This document shows positions 1 to 9,747 of a DNA stretch of 64,000 bases, one piece after another. The translations under genes were made by a program, and so were the position numbers. The stretch comes from Rhizobium leguminosarum (GTDB taxonomy: Bacteria; Pseudomonadota; Alphaproteobacteria; Rhizobiales; Rhizobiaceae), in NCBI RefSeq assembly GCF_017876795.1, contig NZ_JAGIOR010000001.1:3932501-3996500 (forward strand). The letters run 5' to 3'. The stretch's first letter is position 1; each line of letters opens with the position of its first letter. The notes beneath the pieces were generated by a model, which was not told the DNA's origin, did no database searches, and was given only the letters and a program-made list of their open reading frames with translations.

Positions 1-143
1 TTGACGGTTTCACCACGCACGATGGCGTTGCAAACTTCGTCGATGACAGTTTCGACCAGTTCCGCAGATTCGGTCCGGGAGAGCCCGACCTTTCGGAAAA
101 CGGATTCCGCCAGGTCTGCTCGCGTCACTGTTTTTCCGGTCAT
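1..143 (-). CDS. ihfA: Integration host factor subunit alpha (partial, N-terminal 47 codons)
   Basis: The window begins inside this gene, so only the N-terminus is visible. The reverse-strand start codon is at 143-141 and the frame runs open to the edge. The product begins [20 protein letters not shown] and continues with a helix-turn-helix-like [16 protein letters not shown] segment and IVRGETVK, the typical start of the DNA-bending HU/IHF fold. IHF alpha pairs with IHF beta to bend DNA at promoters, origins and recombination sites. It lies downstream of plsX-fabH on the same strand, a conserved proteobacterial neighbourhood, which separates it from a plain HU. The DNA-binding arm is outside the window. 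Confidence 0.9.
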   Translation of the reverse strand, partial: MTGKTVTRADLAESVFRKVGLSRTESAELVETVIDEVCNAIVRGETV

Positions 144-248
144 GGTTTCCCCGCCCATTACAAATATTTTGTGAAATCGCATCAAGAGTATTTGTCTTGC
201 GCCTTACGGTCAAGCTCTTGTTCGCCGCCAGTTTTTTAGGATTCGTGC

Positions 249-1220
249 CTACCAGCGCAGCAGAACGGCGCCCCAAGTGAAGCCGCCGCCCATCGCTTCG
301 AGCATCACCAGGTCGCCCTTCTTGATGCGGCCGTCGCCGGCAGCGGTCGCAAGTGCGAGCGGGATCGAGGCCGCCGAGGTATTGCCGTGCAGATCGACTG
401 TGATGACGACCTTCGCCGGATCGATATTCAGCTTCTTGGCCGAACCGTCGATGATGCGCCGATTGGCTTGATGCGGCACGAGCCAATCGAGGTCATCGGC
501 AGTCGTGCCGGTCGAATCGAAAGCCGCCTGAATGACATCGGTGATCATGCCGACGGCGTATTTGAAGACCTCGCGGCCTTCCATACGCAGCTTACCGACG
601 GTGCCCGTCGTCGACGGTCCGCCATCGACATACAGTTTTTCCTTGTGCGAGCCGTCCGAGCGCAGATGCGCGGTCAGCACGCCGCGATCGGCAACAGTCC
701 CCTCGCCCTCGGTCGCTTCGAGCACGATCGCGCCGGCGCCGTCGCCGAAAAGCACGCAGGTGGTGCGGTCGTTCCAGTCGAGAATGCGCGAAAAAGTCTC
801 GGCGCCGATGACGAGAACACGCTTTGCAAGCCCGCCGCGGATATAAGCATCCGCTGTCGTGACCGCATAGACGAAACCGGTGCAGACGGCCTGGACGTCG
901 AAGGCGAAGCCGTGGCTCATGCCGAGGCGGTTCTGGATGTTGACCGAGGTTGCCGGGAAGGTGTTATCCGGCGTCGAGGTGGCACAGATGATGAGATCGA
1001 TATCATCCGGCGTCAGGCCGCCATTGGCAAGGGCTGCGCGGGCGGCGGCCTCGCCGAGCGACGCCGTCGTTTCGTCATCGCCGGCGAGATAACGCTGCCG
1101 GATGCCGGTGCGCTGGACGATCCATTCGTCTGACGTGTCGACGATCGCCTCCATGTCACCATTGGTCATCACGCGCTTCGGAAGTGCGGCTCCGAACCCG
1201 CGAACCACTGAACGGATCAT
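249..1220 (-). CDS. fabH: Beta-ketoacyl-ACP synthase III (KAS III)
   Basis: Condenses acetyl-CoA with malonyl-ACP to start each round of type II fatty acid synthesis in the cytosol. The 323-residue product has the KAS III triad: Cys113 in QAVCTGF, His250 in VPHQANRR and Asn280 in HGNTSAAS. The C-terminus [13 protein letters not shown] is typical of FabH. I start at 1220 ([16 protein letters not shown]), which aligns with the usual family N-terminus. An in-frame ATG at 1244 overlaps the plsX stop as ATGA and would add 8 residues, so the starts are close to equivalent and the two genes are translationally coupled. Order DUF177-plsX-fabH-ihfA fits a lipid-synthesis operon. Confidence 0.96.
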   Translation of the reverse strand: MIRSVVRGFGAALPKRVMTNGDMEAIVDTSDEWIVQRTGIRQRYLAGDDETTASLGEAAARAALANGGLTPDDIDLIICATSTPDNTFPATSVNIQNRLGMSHGFAFDVQAVCTGFVYAVTTADAYIRGGLAKRVLVIGAETFSRILDWNDRTTCVLFGDGAGAIVLEATEGEGTVADRGVLTAHLRSDGSHKEKLYVDGGPSTTGTVGKLRMEGREVFKYAVGMITDVIQAAFDSTGTTADDLDWLVPHQANRRIIDGSAKKLNIDPAKVVITVDLHGNTSAASIPLALATAAGDGRIKKGDLVMLEAMGGGFTWGAVLLRW

Positions 1221-1240
1221 AGTCGATTGAACCCCATTGC

Positions 1241-2287
1241 TCATGCAGCTTCCGGGCCCATGGGGGGCAGCCGCTTGGCATGATATTTCTTAAGATCGTT
1301 TTCTATTTTCTGATTGAGGCCGTTCTTGGCCATGTCGTAGCCGACTTCGATGGCCGCGGCGATGCCTTCGGCATTCGCCCCGCCATGGCTCTTGATGACG
1401 ATGCCGTTCAGGCCGAGAAATACGCCGCCATTGACCTTGCTCGGATCGAGCTTCTCGCGGAGCATGTCGAAGGCGCTTTTGGCGAAGAGGTAGCCAATGC
1501 GGGCGAGCAGCGTGCGCGACATGGCGGCACGCAGATATTCACCAATCTGCTTGGCTGTGCCTTCGGCGGTCTTCAGGGCGATATTGCCGGAAAACCCTTC
1601 GGTGACGACGACGTCGACCGTGCCCTTGCCAAGGTCGTTGCCCTCGACAAAGCCGGAATATTCGAGCGAATCGATGTTCGCCTCGCGCAGCAGCCGACCG
1701 GCTTCCTTGACCTCTTCCTGACCTTTCATCTCCTCGACGCCGACGTTCAGAAGGCCGACCGTCGGACGTTCGACCTCGAACAGCGCCCGCGCCATGGCGC
1801 CGCCCATCAGGGCAAAATCCATCAGCTGCTGGGCATCGGCGCCGATCGTCGCACCGACGTCGAGCACGATGCTCTCACCCTTAAGCGTCGGCCAAATCGC
1901 GGCGATCGCCGGGCGCTCGATATTGGCCATCGTGCGCAGACAGAACTTCGCCATCGCCATCAGCGCCCCGGTATTGCCGGCCGAGACCGCAACATCGGCC
2001 TCCCCGGTCTTCACCGCCTCGATCGAGCGCCACATGGTGGAGATGTAGCGGCCGCGGCGCAGCGCCTGGCTCGGCTTCTCCTCCATGCTGACGGCAAGTT
2101 CGCAATCGTGAAAGAGCGATTTTTCCCTAAGCTTCGGAAACTTGGCGAGAACCGGATCGCATTGTTCCTTGAGACCGTAGAAAACGAAGGAAATATCCGG
2201 ATGCCGATCCAACGCCTTGGCGGCGCCGGGGATGACAACCTGGGGACCAAAGTCGCCACCCATGAGGTCGAGAGATATTCTGATCAC
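1241..2287 (-). CDS. plsX: Phosphate acyltransferase PlsX
   Basis: Converts acyl-ACP plus phosphate to acyl-phosphate, the acyl donor for PlsY in phospholipid synthesis; a peripheral membrane enzyme. The 348-residue product opens with [15 protein letters not shown], the PlsX signature, and contains [31 protein letters not shown] and [16 protein letters not shown], all characteristic. Length is normal for the family. Its stop overlaps the longer fabH start, so the pair is coupled. A gap of about 98 bp separates it from the upstream DUF177 gene, enough for a separate promoter. Confidence 0.97.
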   Translation of the reverse strand: MIRISLDLMGGDFGPQVVIPGAAKALDRHPDISFVFYGLKEQCDPVLAKFPKLREKSLFHDCELAVSMEEKPSQALRRGRYISTMWRSIEAVKTGEADVAVSAGNTGALMAMAKFCLRTMANIERPAIAAIWPTLKGESIVLDVGATIGADAQQLMDFALMGGAMARALFEVERPTVGLLNVGVEEMKGQEEVKEAGRLLREANIDSLEYSGFVEGNDLGKGTVDVVVTEGFSGNIALKTAEGTAKQIGEYLRAAMSRTLLARIGYLFAKSAFDMLREKLDPSKVNGGVFLGLNGIVIKSHGGANAEGIAAAIEVGYDMAKNGLNQKIENDLKKYHAKRLPPMGPEAA

Positions 2288-2385
2288 GCGTCCCTGATCC
2301 TTCTTTTCGCCGAGGGCGAAATTTCGGCCAAAATACCGGTTTTGGCGTCGCTTACAACTGAATTATGTCAAATGCCAGAGACGCT

Positions 2386-2940
2386 TCAGTCCTTTTTCCA
2401 ATCCTTGAGGGCAGCGAAAGCCGAGCGCTTTTTGTCGTCCTCGCCGCTATCCTCAATATGGCCGTCGAATTCGATGTCCTTCTTGCGCGGATAGGGATCG
2501 ATCGCCAGAGCGGCAAATTCGGCAACCACCTCGCCGGCATCGATCGTATCGCCGACAAAGGTCTCGGGCAGATCAGGGCCGTCCGGATCGAGCAACATCT
2601 CGCCGGCGTCCTTACCGGCCTGGCGGGCAAGCTTGGAGCCCTCCGGCACGAAGATCTGCTCGAAGCTCTCGTCGATGGCGGATTCGACCGGTTCCAGCGT
2701 TACGACGCAGGACTGGACGAGCTTCGCCTTTACGCGGCCCTTGATGCGCACGCCGTCGCGCTTCCAGCGGCCAATCTGCAGGTCGGCGCTGAGATTGTCG
2801 ACCGAGACGACGTTCCAGGTCTTGGCAAGCGCCTTCAATTCCTTGGCGTCTGCCTCGACGTGGACCTCGACGGGGTCGGCCGAGATATGGCCGACCTTGA
2901 CCTGATAGGAGAAGGGAACATCGTCCCGATTGTTCTTCAT
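2386..2940 (-). CDS. DUF177 family protein (YceD-like, 23S rRNA accumulation)
   Basis: A 184-residue protein starting MKNNRDDVPFSYQVKVGHIS. The frame stays open further upstream, but the extension overlaps the neighbouring gene and is Arg-rich low-complexity, so the start at 2940 is preferred (a GGAGG-like site lies just upstream). Family features are VKAKLVQSCVVTLEPVES, the conserved Cys and acidic segment, and an acidic C-terminus ending in KKRSAFAALKDWKKD. In other bacteria the family helps 23S rRNA accumulate and sits with rpmF and plsX; here plsX follows but rpmF does not. No catalytic residues are known. Confidence 0.88.
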   Translation of the reverse strand: MKNNRDDVPFSYQVKVGHISADPVEVHVEADAKELKALAKTWNVVSVDNLSADLQIGRWKRDGVRIKGRVKAKLVQSCVVTLEPVESAIDESFEQIFVPEGSKLARQAGKDAGEMLLDPDGPDLPETFVGDTIDAGEVVAEFAALAIDPYPRKKDIEFDGHIEDSGEDDKKRSAFAALKDWKKD

Positions 2941-2951
2941 CGTTTCCTCCT

Positions 2952-3515
2952 TCAATCGACCGGTGGGCAAGCGACCGGTGAGCTGGCGACCGGCGGGAGC
3001 GTTGCCGAACCGGTGGCGATCTCCTCTTCGGCAACAGCGGACAAATGCGCTTCCGCGGCGATCATCCACCCGGCGAGGCCGGACATATCGGCCGGTGCCG
3101 AGCTTTCCGGGTATATATTGCGCGTGAGTACCACAGCGAGCGCTTCGGCATCGACTATGTCCATCGCCGTCGAATAGGCTTCGAGGCGGCCATAAAACAT
3201 GCCGGCGAGTTTCTTCATCCGCTTCGGCACGCTGTTGTCGCCGATACCGAGTTCACGGATCGAATAGTCGATATCCTGGAAGAAAGCGTCGACGATCTCC
3301 TGGGCGATCTCCTGGCCGCTGGTGCCGGAAGCACGCGTGCGGCGAAAAAACAGAATCATGGCGATCGACAGCATCTCGAAACGGCCCATGACCGTGTCCG
3401 GCACATTCAGCCGCTCATAAATCTCAGGCATGCGCGCGGCCGCCGTCAGCACCGCATATTGCCTGTCGACGATTGCCTGATTGTTGTTTTTCTTACGGAA
3501 GAGCCCGAAGATCAT
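2952..3515 (-). CDS. Ubiquinol-cytochrome c chaperone family protein (CBP3-like)
   Basis: A 187-residue protein starting MIFGLFRKKNNNQAIVDRQY. It matches the bacterial ubiquinol-cytochrome c chaperone family (relatives of mitochondrial Cbp3/UQCC): an N-terminal basic segment, then an alpha-helical domain with MPEIYERLNVPDTVMGRFEM, FFQDIDYSIRELGIGD and VPKRMKKLAGMFYGRLEAY. The inferred role is assembly of cytochrome b in the bc1 complex. The C-terminal ~30 residues are Ala/Pro/Thr-rich and probably disordered. It ends 11 bp before the DUF177 start on the same strand, so the two may be co-transcribed. It diverges from the BamE-like lipoprotein gene. Confidence 0.85.
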   Translation of the reverse strand: MIFGLFRKKNNNQAIVDRQYAVLTAAARMPEIYERLNVPDTVMGRFEMLSIAMILFFRRTRASGTSGQEIAQEIVDAFFQDIDYSIRELGIGDNSVPKRMKKLAGMFYGRLEAYSTAMDIVDAEALAVVLTRNIYPESSAPADMSGLAGWMIAAEAHLSAVAEEEIATGSATLPPVASSPVACPPVD

Positions 3516-3760
3516 TGTTTTTTCCGGAAATGCCCCATTCTTCACGCCGGCTGGCCTCTGGCCTTGTTGCATGATTTCGAAAGCTGGTTTACCGAAGCAG
3601 GCGCGAATTGCAATGCCGATCATGGCCAGTTTCGGGACGACGCCTTTGATGCGTCAGCGAAGCGAATTCGGGACATTTGACCCGGAATGGCCACAATGGT
3701 TTTGCAGGAGGTAAAGCGTGCAAGGCCCAAAATGGCTGCTATCGATACTCAAGGGAGTAG

Positions 3761-4294
3761 ATGTCGTTGAAGAAACGGTATTTCAAGTCTGACGTGAAAT
3801 TCTTCAGCAGTGCGGCCATTGCCTTCATAATCGCCTCCACCACCGCTCTTTCCGGTTGCCAGACCAGCACCGTGCTCAATGGCGGATACGTCACCGACCA
3901 GCAGTCGCTGAACCTCGTTCCGGAAGGCTCGAGCCGCGAGCAGGTACTGCTTTCGCTCGGTACCCCGTCGACGACGGCGACCTTCGACGGCGAAGTTTTC
4001 TATTACATTTCGCAGCGACGCACGCGTGCGGTCGCCTTCCAGAAGCTGAAGGTCGTCGATCAGAGCGTTCTGGCGATCTATTTCGACAAGGACAGCGTCG
4101 TCAGCCGCCGCGCCAACTATGCCCTGCAGGACGGCAAGGTGTTCGACACGATCGGACGCGTGACGCCGACCGGCGGCAAGGAACTCACCTTCCTGCAGCA
4201 GATGCTCTCCGGCGGCAGCGCCGCGAGCGCGGCCCGCAGCCTGTTCGGCGGCGGCGCCGGCGGCACGCCGCAGAACCCAAGCAGCCTGCGCTGA
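3761..4294 (+). CDS. Outer-membrane assembly lipoprotein, BamE/OmlA (SmpA) family
   Basis: A 177-residue lipoprotein. The N-terminus has a basic start, a hydrophobic stretch and lipobox LSGC (lipidated Cys at about residue 33). The SmpA/OmlA domain follows: VLNGGYVTDQQSLNLVPEGS, then SREQVLLSLGTPSTTATFDG, EVFYYISQRRTRAVAF and LAIYFDKDSVVSRRANYAL. BamE stabilises the BAM complex that inserts beta-barrels in the outer membrane. A GGAG ribosome site precedes the ATG at 3761. The tail (SLFGGGAGGTPQNPSSLR) is Gly-rich. It is monocistronic: divergent from the cytochrome chaperone and followed by a strong terminator. Confidence 0.93.
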   Translation: MSLKKRYFKSDVKFFSSAAIAFIIASTTALSGCQTSTVLNGGYVTDQQSLNLVPEGSSREQVLLSLGTPSTTATFDGEVFYYISQRRTRAVAFQKLKVVDQSVLAIYFDKDSVVSRRANYALQDGKVFDTIGRVTPTGGKELTFLQQMLSGGSAASAARSLFGGGAGGTPQNPSSLR

Positions 4295-4312
4295 TCGAAT
4301 ACGCATCATACG

Positions 4313-4346
4313 AAAACCCGCCGGGGCAGCTCCGGCGGGTTTTTTA
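4313..4346 (+). terminator. Rho-independent terminator after the BamE-like gene
   Basis: A perfect 10-bp stem (arms 4315-4324 and 4332-4341, core CCCGCCGG/CCGGCGGG) with a short loop is followed by a run of T from 4340. It lies 19 bp after the lipoprotein stop codon and in front of the convergent hppA gene. Confidence 0.9.
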
Positions 4347-4423
4347 CTTCATAATTCAAGGTGTTACAGCGTGCTTCTCGGCGTCAGGCGCCGCAGCGAA
4401 CTGCGGTGCCTGGGCGTGATGGC

Positions 4424-6562
4424 TCAACCGGCGAGAACGGCGAGCAGCAGCAGCGCGACGATATTGGTGATCTTGATCGCCGGGTTGACGGCCGGGCCGG
4501 CGGTGTCCTTGTAGGGATCGCCGACGGTATCGCCAGTGACCGAGGCCTTGTGCGCATCCGAGCCCTTCATGTGACGCACTCCGTCCTTGTCGACGAAACC
4601 ATCCTCGAAGCTCTTCTTGGCATTGTCCCAGGCGCCGCCTCCCGATGTCATCGAGATGGCGACGAAGAGGCCGTTGATGATGACGCCAAGCAGCGATGCG
4701 CCGAGCGCAGCAAAGGCCGAGGCCTTGGAGCCGGAGATGAGAAGCACGCCGAAATAGACGACGATCGGCGCCAGCACCGGCAACAGCGACGGCACGATCA
4801 TCTCGCGGATGGCGGCCTTGGTCAGAAGGTCGACGGCCCTGCCGTAATCCGGCTTTTCCGTGCCCTGCATGATGCCCGGCTTTTCCTTGAACTGACGGCG
4901 AACTTCCTCGACGATCGCGCCGGCCGCACGGCCGACGGCGGTCATTGCGATGCCGCCGAAGAGGTAAGGAACGAGACCGCCGAAGATCAATCCCGCCACG
5001 ACATAAGGGTTGGAAAGATCGAAGGAAATTTCGCCTATGCCGGCGAAATAAGGGAAGTTGTCGCCATTCGCCGCAAAATATTTGAGGTCGTAGGAGTAGG
5101 CTGCGAAAAGAACCAGTGCGCCGAGGCCGGCGGAACCGATGGCATAACCCTTGGTGACGGCTTTGGTCGTATTGCCGACAGCATCGAGCGCATCCGTGGA
5201 TTTGCGCACTTCCGGCGGCAGATGCGACATTTCGGCGATACCGCCGGCATTGTCCGTCACTGGTCCGAATGCGTCGAGGGCGACGATCATCCCGGCAATG
5301 CCCAGCATCGCCGTGACCGCAATGCCGGTGCCGAAAAGGCCGCCGAGCTGATAGGTGGCGAGAATGCCGCCGACGATGACGATCGCCGGCAGCGCCGTCG
5401 ATTCCAGCGAGACGGCCAGGCCCTGGATGACATTGGTGCCGTGACCGGTAACCGAGGCCTGGGCGATCGAGACGACCGGGCGCTTGCCGGTGCCGGTATA
5501 ATATTCGGTGATCACCACGATCAACGCGGTGACGACGAGGCCGACGACGCCGCAGAAGAAGAGGTGTGCGCCTGAAATGTCGACGCCGCCGACCGTGCCG
5601 AGCGAGCCCCAGCCGACCGTCAGCGAGGTGGCTGCGCCGAGACCGACGATCGACAGCAGGCCGGTGACGATGAGACCCTTGTAAAGAGCGCCCATGATCG
5701 AGCCGTTCGAGCCGAGCTTGACGAAGAAGGTGCCAACGATCGAGGTGATGATGCAGGCACCGCAGATCGCCAGCGGATAGATCATCGCAGACTGGAGGAT
5801 CGGCGCTCCGGCAAAGAAGATCGAAGCGAGGACCATGGTGGCGACGACGGAAACCGCATAGGTCTCGAAAAGGTCGGCGGCCATGCCGGCGCAGTCGCCG
5901 ACGTTGTCGCCGACATTATCGGCAATCGTTGCCGGGTTGCGCGGATCGTCTTCGGGAATGCCGGCCTCCACCTTGCCGACGAGGTCGCCGCCGACATCGG
6001 CGCCCTTGGTGAAGATGCCGCCACCGAGACGGGCGAAGATCGAGATCAGCGAAGCGCCGAAGCCGAGCGCCACCAGCGCATCGACGACTTCGCGCGAGCC
6101 GCTCTCATGGCCGAGGCCGAAGGTCAAAATGGTATAGTAGATGGAGACGCCGAGCAGTGCCAGGCCGGCCACCAGCATGCCGGTGATCGCGCCCGACTTG
6201 AAGGCGATGTCGAGGCCGGCGGAAAGGCTCGCGGAAGCGGCCTGGGCGGTGCGCACATTGGCGCGGACGGAGACATGCATGCCGATAAAGCCGGCAGCCC
6301 CGGAAAGCACCGCGCCGATCAGGAAGCCGATGGCGGCCGTGGCGGAAAGAAGCAGCCAGGCTGCGATAAAAACGACAACGCCAACAAGGGCAATGGTTCT
6401 ATACTGGCGCGTCAGATAGGCTTGAGCGCCTTCGCGGATATAGCCCGCGATCTCCTGCATGCGGCTGTTGCCCTGATCGGCGGCAAGCACCGACCGGGTT
6501 GCCCAGGCGGCATAAACCACCGAGAGCAGACCGCATGCAATTACGCATAAAAGAATGGTCAT
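4424..6562 (-). CDS. hppA: K+-independent membrane-bound proton-translocating pyrophosphatase
   Basis: Hydrolyses pyrophosphate and pumps protons across the membrane. The 712-residue product is almost entirely transmembrane helix. It has the PPi/Mg motif region [18 protein letters not shown] followed by the twin [18 protein letters not shown] motif, and the C-terminal [10 protein letters not shown]. The K+-dependence determinant is GNTTKA near residue 465: a Lys at this position marks the K+-independent class (Ala in the K+-dependent class). Start at 6562 ([12 protein letters not shown]) is set by GGAGGAAAG upstream; the open frame continues to 6649 without support. Together with ppk and ppx further along, it points to active PPi/polyphosphate metabolism. 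Confidence 0.97.
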   Translation of the reverse strand: MTILLCVIACGLLSVVYAAWATRSVLAADQGNSRMQEIAGYIREGAQAYLTRQYRTIALVGVVVFIAAWLLLSATAAIGFLIGAVLSGAAGFIGMHVSVRANVRTAQAASASLSAGLDIAFKSGAITGMLVAGLALLGVSIYYTILTFGLGHESGSREVVDALVALGFGASLISIFARLGGGIFTKGADVGGDLVGKVEAGIPEDDPRNPATIADNVGDNVGDCAGMAADLFETYAVSVVATMVLASIFFAGAPILQSAMIYPLAICGACIITSIVGTFFVKLGSNGSIMGALYKGLIVTGLLSIVGLGAATSLTVGWGSLGTVGGVDISGAHLFFCGVVGLVVTALIVVITEYYTGTGKRPVVSIAQASVTGHGTNVIQGLAVSLESTALPAIVIVGGILATYQLGGLFGTGIAVTAMLGIAGMIVALDAFGPVTDNAGGIAEMSHLPPEVRKSTDALDAVGNTTKAVTKGYAIGSAGLGALVLFAAYSYDLKYFAANGDNFPYFAGIGEISFDLSNPYVVAGLIFGGLVPYLFGGIAMTAVGRAAGAIVEEVRRQFKEKPGIMQGTEKPDYGRAVDLLTKAAIREMIVPSLLPVLAPIVVYFGVLLISGSKASAFAALGASLLGVIINGLFVAISMTSGGGAWDNAKKSFEDGFVDKDGVRHMKGSDAHKASVTGDTVGDPYKDTAGPAVNPAIKITNIVALLLLAVLAG

Positions 6563-6760
6563 TTCGCTCTTTCCTCCCATAGGCCGGAGCTCACTCCTGC
6601 TCCGGCAAAAACGCCGCCGAATCGCCTTTCCTCTCCACAGAAATGCCACAGCTAAGCGGTGCGGAGATTGCTTGGTCGATTACGTGACGTCAAGACCGCA
6701 ACGGGCGAAAACCGTTGCAGTTCAAAGAAAGACGCGGGAGATTGTTTGGCGGCTAAGGAG

Positions 6761-7243
6761 TTATTTCTTCGCCTCGCCACGGACCTGCTTTGCGATGCGG
6801 TCGAGCACGGCGTTGACGAGCTTCGGCTCGTCGTCATCGAAGAAGGCCTGGGCGATCTCGACATATTCGGTGACGACGACCGCCACCGGGACGTCCTTGC
6901 GGTCGGTGATCTCGAAGACGCCGGCGCGCAGGATGGCGCGCACGGTGCTGTCGAGACGAGACAAGGCCCAATCATCCTGCAGGGCTGCGGCAATCAGCGG
7001 ATCAAGACGGGTCTGATCGCGCACGACGCCGGAGACGATCGAACGGAACCAGGCGGCATCGGCCTTCAGATAGGTCGCGCCGTCGAGTTCCTGGCCAAGA
7101 CGGTGCGCCTCGTATTCGGCGACAATCTCCAGGACGCCGGTGCCGCCGACATCCATCTGGTAAAGCGCCTGAACGGCAGCAAGGCGGGCAGCGCCCCGCT
7201 GGTTTGCAGTCTTGACCGGCCGTTCCGTCTTGTCGTCGTTCAT
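6761..7243 (-). CDS. nusB: Transcription antitermination factor NusB
   Basis: A 160-residue all-helical RNA-binding protein that, with NusE (S10), recognises boxA to prevent premature termination of rRNA operons. Recognisable features are [20 protein letters not shown] at the N-terminus, [20 protein letters not shown] with the conserved LD in helix 5, and [30 protein letters not shown] and [14 protein letters not shown] ([13 protein letters not shown]) near the C-terminus. It starts 3 bp after the ribH stop, so the two are translationally linked as in most rhizobia. Confidence 0.96.
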   Translation of the reverse strand: MNDDKTERPVKTANQRGAARLAAVQALYQMDVGGTGVLEIVAEYEAHRLGQELDGATYLKADAAWFRSIVSGVVRDQTRLDPLIAAALQDDWALSRLDSTVRAILRAGVFEITDRKDVPVAVVVTEYVEIAQAFFDDDEPKLVNAVLDRIAKQVRGEAKK

Positions 7244-7246
7244 TCG

Positions 7247-7702
7247 TTATGCACCCAATTTCTGCTTCAGCTCGATCATGGTCAGAGCTGCGCGAGCGGC
7301 AAATCCGCCCTTGTCCTTATCCGAGCGGCGCGCGCGCGCCCATGCCTGTTCGTCGTTTTCGACGGTCAGAATGCCGTTGCCGATGGCAAGGGATTCGCTG
7401 ACCGCAAGATCCATCAAAGCCCGCGAGGATTCATTCGACACGATATCGAAGTGATAGGTCTCGCCGCGGATAACCATGCCAAGCGCGACATAGCCATCAT
7501 AATGCGTTCCACCATTGTCGTCTCCATCGAGCGACATGGCAATCGCCGCCGGAATTTCCAGTGCGCCGGGAACCGTGACGACCTCAAAGGTGGCGCCGGC
7601 CTGCTCCAATGCGAAGGTGGCGCCCTCGAGCAGGGCATCGGCCATGTCGTCGTAGAAGCGGGCTTCGACGATCAAAATATGGGGAGCGGTCTCTCTCGGC
7701 AT
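7247..7702 (-). CDS. ribH: 6,7-dimethyl-8-ribityllumazine synthase
   Basis: Condenses 5-amino-6-ribitylaminouracil with dihydroxybutanone phosphate to lumazine, the penultimate riboflavin step. The 151-residue product has [13 protein letters not shown] at the N-terminus, the substrate loop [11 protein letters not shown], and [20 protein letters not shown], where His84 is the expected proton-transfer residue. Length is normal. ribH-nusB is usually contiguous with ribD-ribE in rhizobia; here 23.5 kb separates ribH from ribE, which indicates an insertion. Confidence 0.96.
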   Translation of the reverse strand: MPRETAPHILIVEARFYDDMADALLEGATFALEQAGATFEVVTVPGALEIPAAIAMSLDGDDNGGTHYDGYVALGMVIRGETYHFDIVSNESSRALMDLAVSESLAIGNGILTVENDEQAWARARRSDKDKGGFAARAALTMIELKQKLGA

Positions 7703-8048
7703 GGTTCACCTTCGTTCTGTGGGGCGTTTTCCACTCGGCAGGCCGCGGTCAAAACATGCCTTCGCCGGAATGGCAAGCACTTTCGCCCGATGCCGCAACG
7801 CCAAAATTGAAATATCAGCAAAGGGATAGCCGCGCCACGCCTGCGTCAGCGGGCAAGCCTTTGAAACCAGCTTTTCCGGATGCCTGGAAAACGGCAATTC
7901 GAAGACCGTTTTCATGAACAATTCTTAATGGGTTTTCAGTGACTTAACCTATTGAATCGCGAAAGGGACAACGCCAACTCCATATCGTGACGCAGACGAT
8001 CCCCTGCAACGACAGTCGACCGTCAAAGCAGATGAAAAGGATACTATC
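7703..8048. other. 346-bp divergent intergenic region between ribH and the small secreted protein gene
   Basis: No convincing gene, terminator or riboswitch. I looked for FMN-riboswitch core motifs upstream of ribH and found none. A minus-strand frame at 7706-7921 has no homology I recognise and sits in the ribH leader. The AT-rich stretch near 7918-7960 may hold promoter elements for either gene. Confidence 0.5.
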
Positions 8049-8408
8049 ATGAACCGCGTTGTCACCATCACTATCGCCGCCGCCCTCTCCTCCCTCGCAT
8101 TTGCCGGCGTCAGCCGGGCCGAAAGCCTTGGGATGAACACTGCCCAGGGTATCGAGCAGACACTCAGGACCTTCCACGGCAACGACTTCAACGTCGAGCA
8201 GGTCCATAACTGGCGCAACCTCGACGACGAGAACACCGGGCCGCACTCGGCGCCGGAACGTTCCGACCAGGCCGTTCACGGCATCCAGGCCTCGATCGAC
8301 GCCAACAGATCGCTGGCCCATCGGCTCAACAACGAAGGCGTCGACGTCCGCAACATCGTCAATGCCGAACAGGCAGCCGACGGAAGCTTGACCTTTTACG
8401 TCCGCTGA
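8049..8408 (+). CDS. Small secreted protein of unknown function
   Basis: A 119-residue product with a clear Sec signal peptide: MNRVV, a hydrophobic core (TITIAAALSSLAFAGV) and a probable cleavage after SRA near residue 24. The mature ~95 residues are hydrophilic, have no cysteine, and contain NDFNVEQVHNWRNLDDENTG and end DGSLTFYVR. An AAAAGGA site lies 8-10 bp upstream of the ATG. I recognise no domain. It would act in the periplasm or outside the cell. The only near neighbours on the strand are a cupin and an acetyltransferase, with no obvious functional link. Confidence 0.75.
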   Translation: MNRVVTITIAAALSSLAFAGVSRAESLGMNTAQGIEQTLRTFHGNDFNVEQVHNWRNLDDENTGPHSAPERSDQAVHGIQASIDANRSLAHRLNNEGVDVRNIVNAEQAADGSLTFYVR

Positions 8409-8563
8409 CGCTTCAGCGCATCGCGTCCCATCGGTGCGCGGCGCTCAAAGCATGGGCGGCGGTCTCCTCTCCGCCCATGCCGGGGATTTCCCAGATAGGC
8501 CCAAGATAGGCATTGAATTTTTCGCCGCGATGGTGGCTTCTCTCCCTGCAACAGGAGGACATC

Positions 8564-9067
8564 ATGGCGACGGAAGCAAAGGCGGTGATCAATACCGCCG
8601 ATCTCAAGCTCGACCACTGGAAACAGGGCGCGCTCTATGAAAGCCTCGATACTTCGTTCGGCACGCTTCTCGGCTTGGCCGGTCTCGGCGTCAGCTACAA
8701 CGAAGTGCCAACGGGCAAATCGGGCTGCCCCTTCCACAACCACCACGTCGAAGACGAGCTTTTCTATGTGATCGCGGGCGCCGGCGAATACCGTTTCGGC
8801 GGCGAGCGCCATGCGATCAAGGCAGGAGACGTGCTCGGCGCGCCGGCCGGCGGGCCGGAGACGGCGCACCAGATCATCAACACCGGCACTGCTCCCCTCG
8901 TCTATCTCGGCATTTCGACGATGGCAAAGACCGAGATCGTCGAATATCCGGATTCCGGAAAGTTTCTTGCCAAGACGAACCGAGACGGTCCCAAACCTCT
9001 GCGCTTCCGCCATATCGGTCGGCCGGAGGGCTATCTCGACTATTGGGACGGCGAACCCGGCGCTTGA
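8564..9067 (+). CDS. Cupin domain protein
   Basis: A 167-residue single-domain cupin. Motif 1 is recognisable as CPFHNHHVEDELFYVIAGAG (metal-binding His pair plus Glu) at about residues 56-75. Motif 2 is GDVLGAPAGGPETAHQIINT with its His. Tail IGRPEGYLDYWDGEPGA is common in cupins annotated as transcriptional-regulator-like or isomerase-like proteins. The substrate cannot be told. AGGAGG at 8553-8558 sets the start at 8564, although the frame opens at 8513. It is followed 10 bp later by the acetyltransferase, probably as one transcript. Confidence 0.85.
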   Translation: MATEAKAVINTADLKLDHWKQGALYESLDTSFGTLLGLAGLGVSYNEVPTGKSGCPFHNHHVEDELFYVIAGAGEYRFGGERHAIKAGDVLGAPAGGPETAHQIINTGTAPLVYLGISTMAKTEIVEYPDSGKFLAKTNRDGPKPLRFRHIGRPEGYLDYWDGEPGA

Positions 9068-9077
9068 AGGACCCGAT

Positions 9078-9593
9078 ATGACCGACATTCCGACCCTCGA
9101 AACGGAGCGGCTGACGCTCCGCCCTCACCGCCTCGACGATTTGGAGATGCATGCCGCGCTATGGGCGGACGAAGACGTCGTTCGTTTCATCAGCGGTGTG
9201 CCTTCGACGCGCGAGCAGAGCTGGAGCCGCATGCTGCGGATTGCCGGCATGTGGCACCATATGGGGTTCGGCTTCCTGGCGATCGAGGAAAAGGCGAGCG
9301 GCCGGTTCATCGGCGAAGCGGGCTTCATGGAATCCCGCCGCGAGATGACGCCGTCGATCGAGGGGACGATGGAGGTCGGCTGGGCGCTGACGCCCTCGAC
9401 GCACGGCCGCGGTTATGCCACCGAGGCGCTGACCGCCCTGATCGGCTGGGGGCAAGCGCATTTCCCGGGAAAACCGATGAGCTGCATCATCAGCCCGGAA
9501 AACCAGGCGTCGCTCAGGGTCGCAGCCAAACTCGGTTTTCGCGAGACCACGCGCACGCAGTATAACGGCGAGATCATTCAGTTTTCGCGGTAG
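9078..9593 (+). CDS. GNAT family N-acetyltransferase (RimJ/RimL type)
   Basis: A 171-residue GNAT protein: ETERLTLRPHRLDDLEMHAA at the N-terminus, a central GRFIGEAGFMESRRE strand, EVGWALTPSTHGRGYATEAL with the acetyl-CoA pyrophosphate loop (Q/R-x-x-G-x-G/A, here HGRGYA), and ENQASLRVAAKLGFRE near the end. This subfamily acetylates protein N-termini, antibiotics or small amines; the substrate is unknown. The start ATG at 9078 follows the cupin stop by 10 bp. The next 400 bp hold a repeat and the left boundary of the island, so this is the last ordinary core gene on the left side. Confidence 0.88.
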   Translation: MTDIPTLETERLTLRPHRLDDLEMHAALWADEDVVRFISGVPSTREQSWSRMLRIAGMWHHMGFGFLAIEEKASGRFIGEAGFMESRREMTPSIEGTMEVGWALTPSTHGRGYATEALTALIGWGQAHFPGKPMSCIISPENQASLRVAAKLGFRETTRTQYNGEIIQFSR

Positions 9594-9612
9594 GGCGCCG
9601 CGCTTCCGACAG

Positions 9613-9685
9613 GACGCGCTAAGGACGCTCTACCACTTTGGATCTGCGCATAATCCTTTCCGAAAATCGATTCCGATTTTCGGGG
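9613..9685. repeat. Rhizobial intergenic palindromic repeat
   Basis: Contains GCGCATAATC followed by an inverted pair CCGAAAATCG / CGATTTTCGG. A related sequence with the same GCGCATAAT and CCGAAAAATCG elements occurs at 38041-38122. This form is widespread between rhizobial genes. It sits between the acetyltransferase and the ribE-end remnant. Confidence 0.6.
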
Positions 9686-9747
9686 TTAGGCGGTCGGGAA
9701 TTCAGCCAGCCGGGCAGCGTAACGGGCCATGGTGTCGACCTCGAAAT
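9686..9747 (-). pseudogene. Duplicated 3' end of ribE (island left boundary)
   Basis: Read on the minus strand this stretch encodes FEVDTMARYAARLAEFPTA followed by TAA. The intact ribE at 31242-31853 ends FEVDTMARYAARLAEFPSA followed by TGA. The first 31 bp after the divergent codons are identical (9694-9724 versus 31250-31280), with one mismatch before the next 14 identical bases. Nothing further upstream of ribE is present here. From 9748 to 9997 I see no gene I can name, although a short plus-strand frame ending at 9832 runs on from the remnant (tail ANRLMLSLGEPTPAK) and may be junction debris. Confidence 0.85.

Noticed and set aside
1280..2494. A 404-codon plus-strand open frame
   Set aside because: Shadow of plsX and its upstream gap.
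7703..8048. FMN riboswitch upstream of ribH
   Set aside because: None of the conserved RFN core stretches is present.
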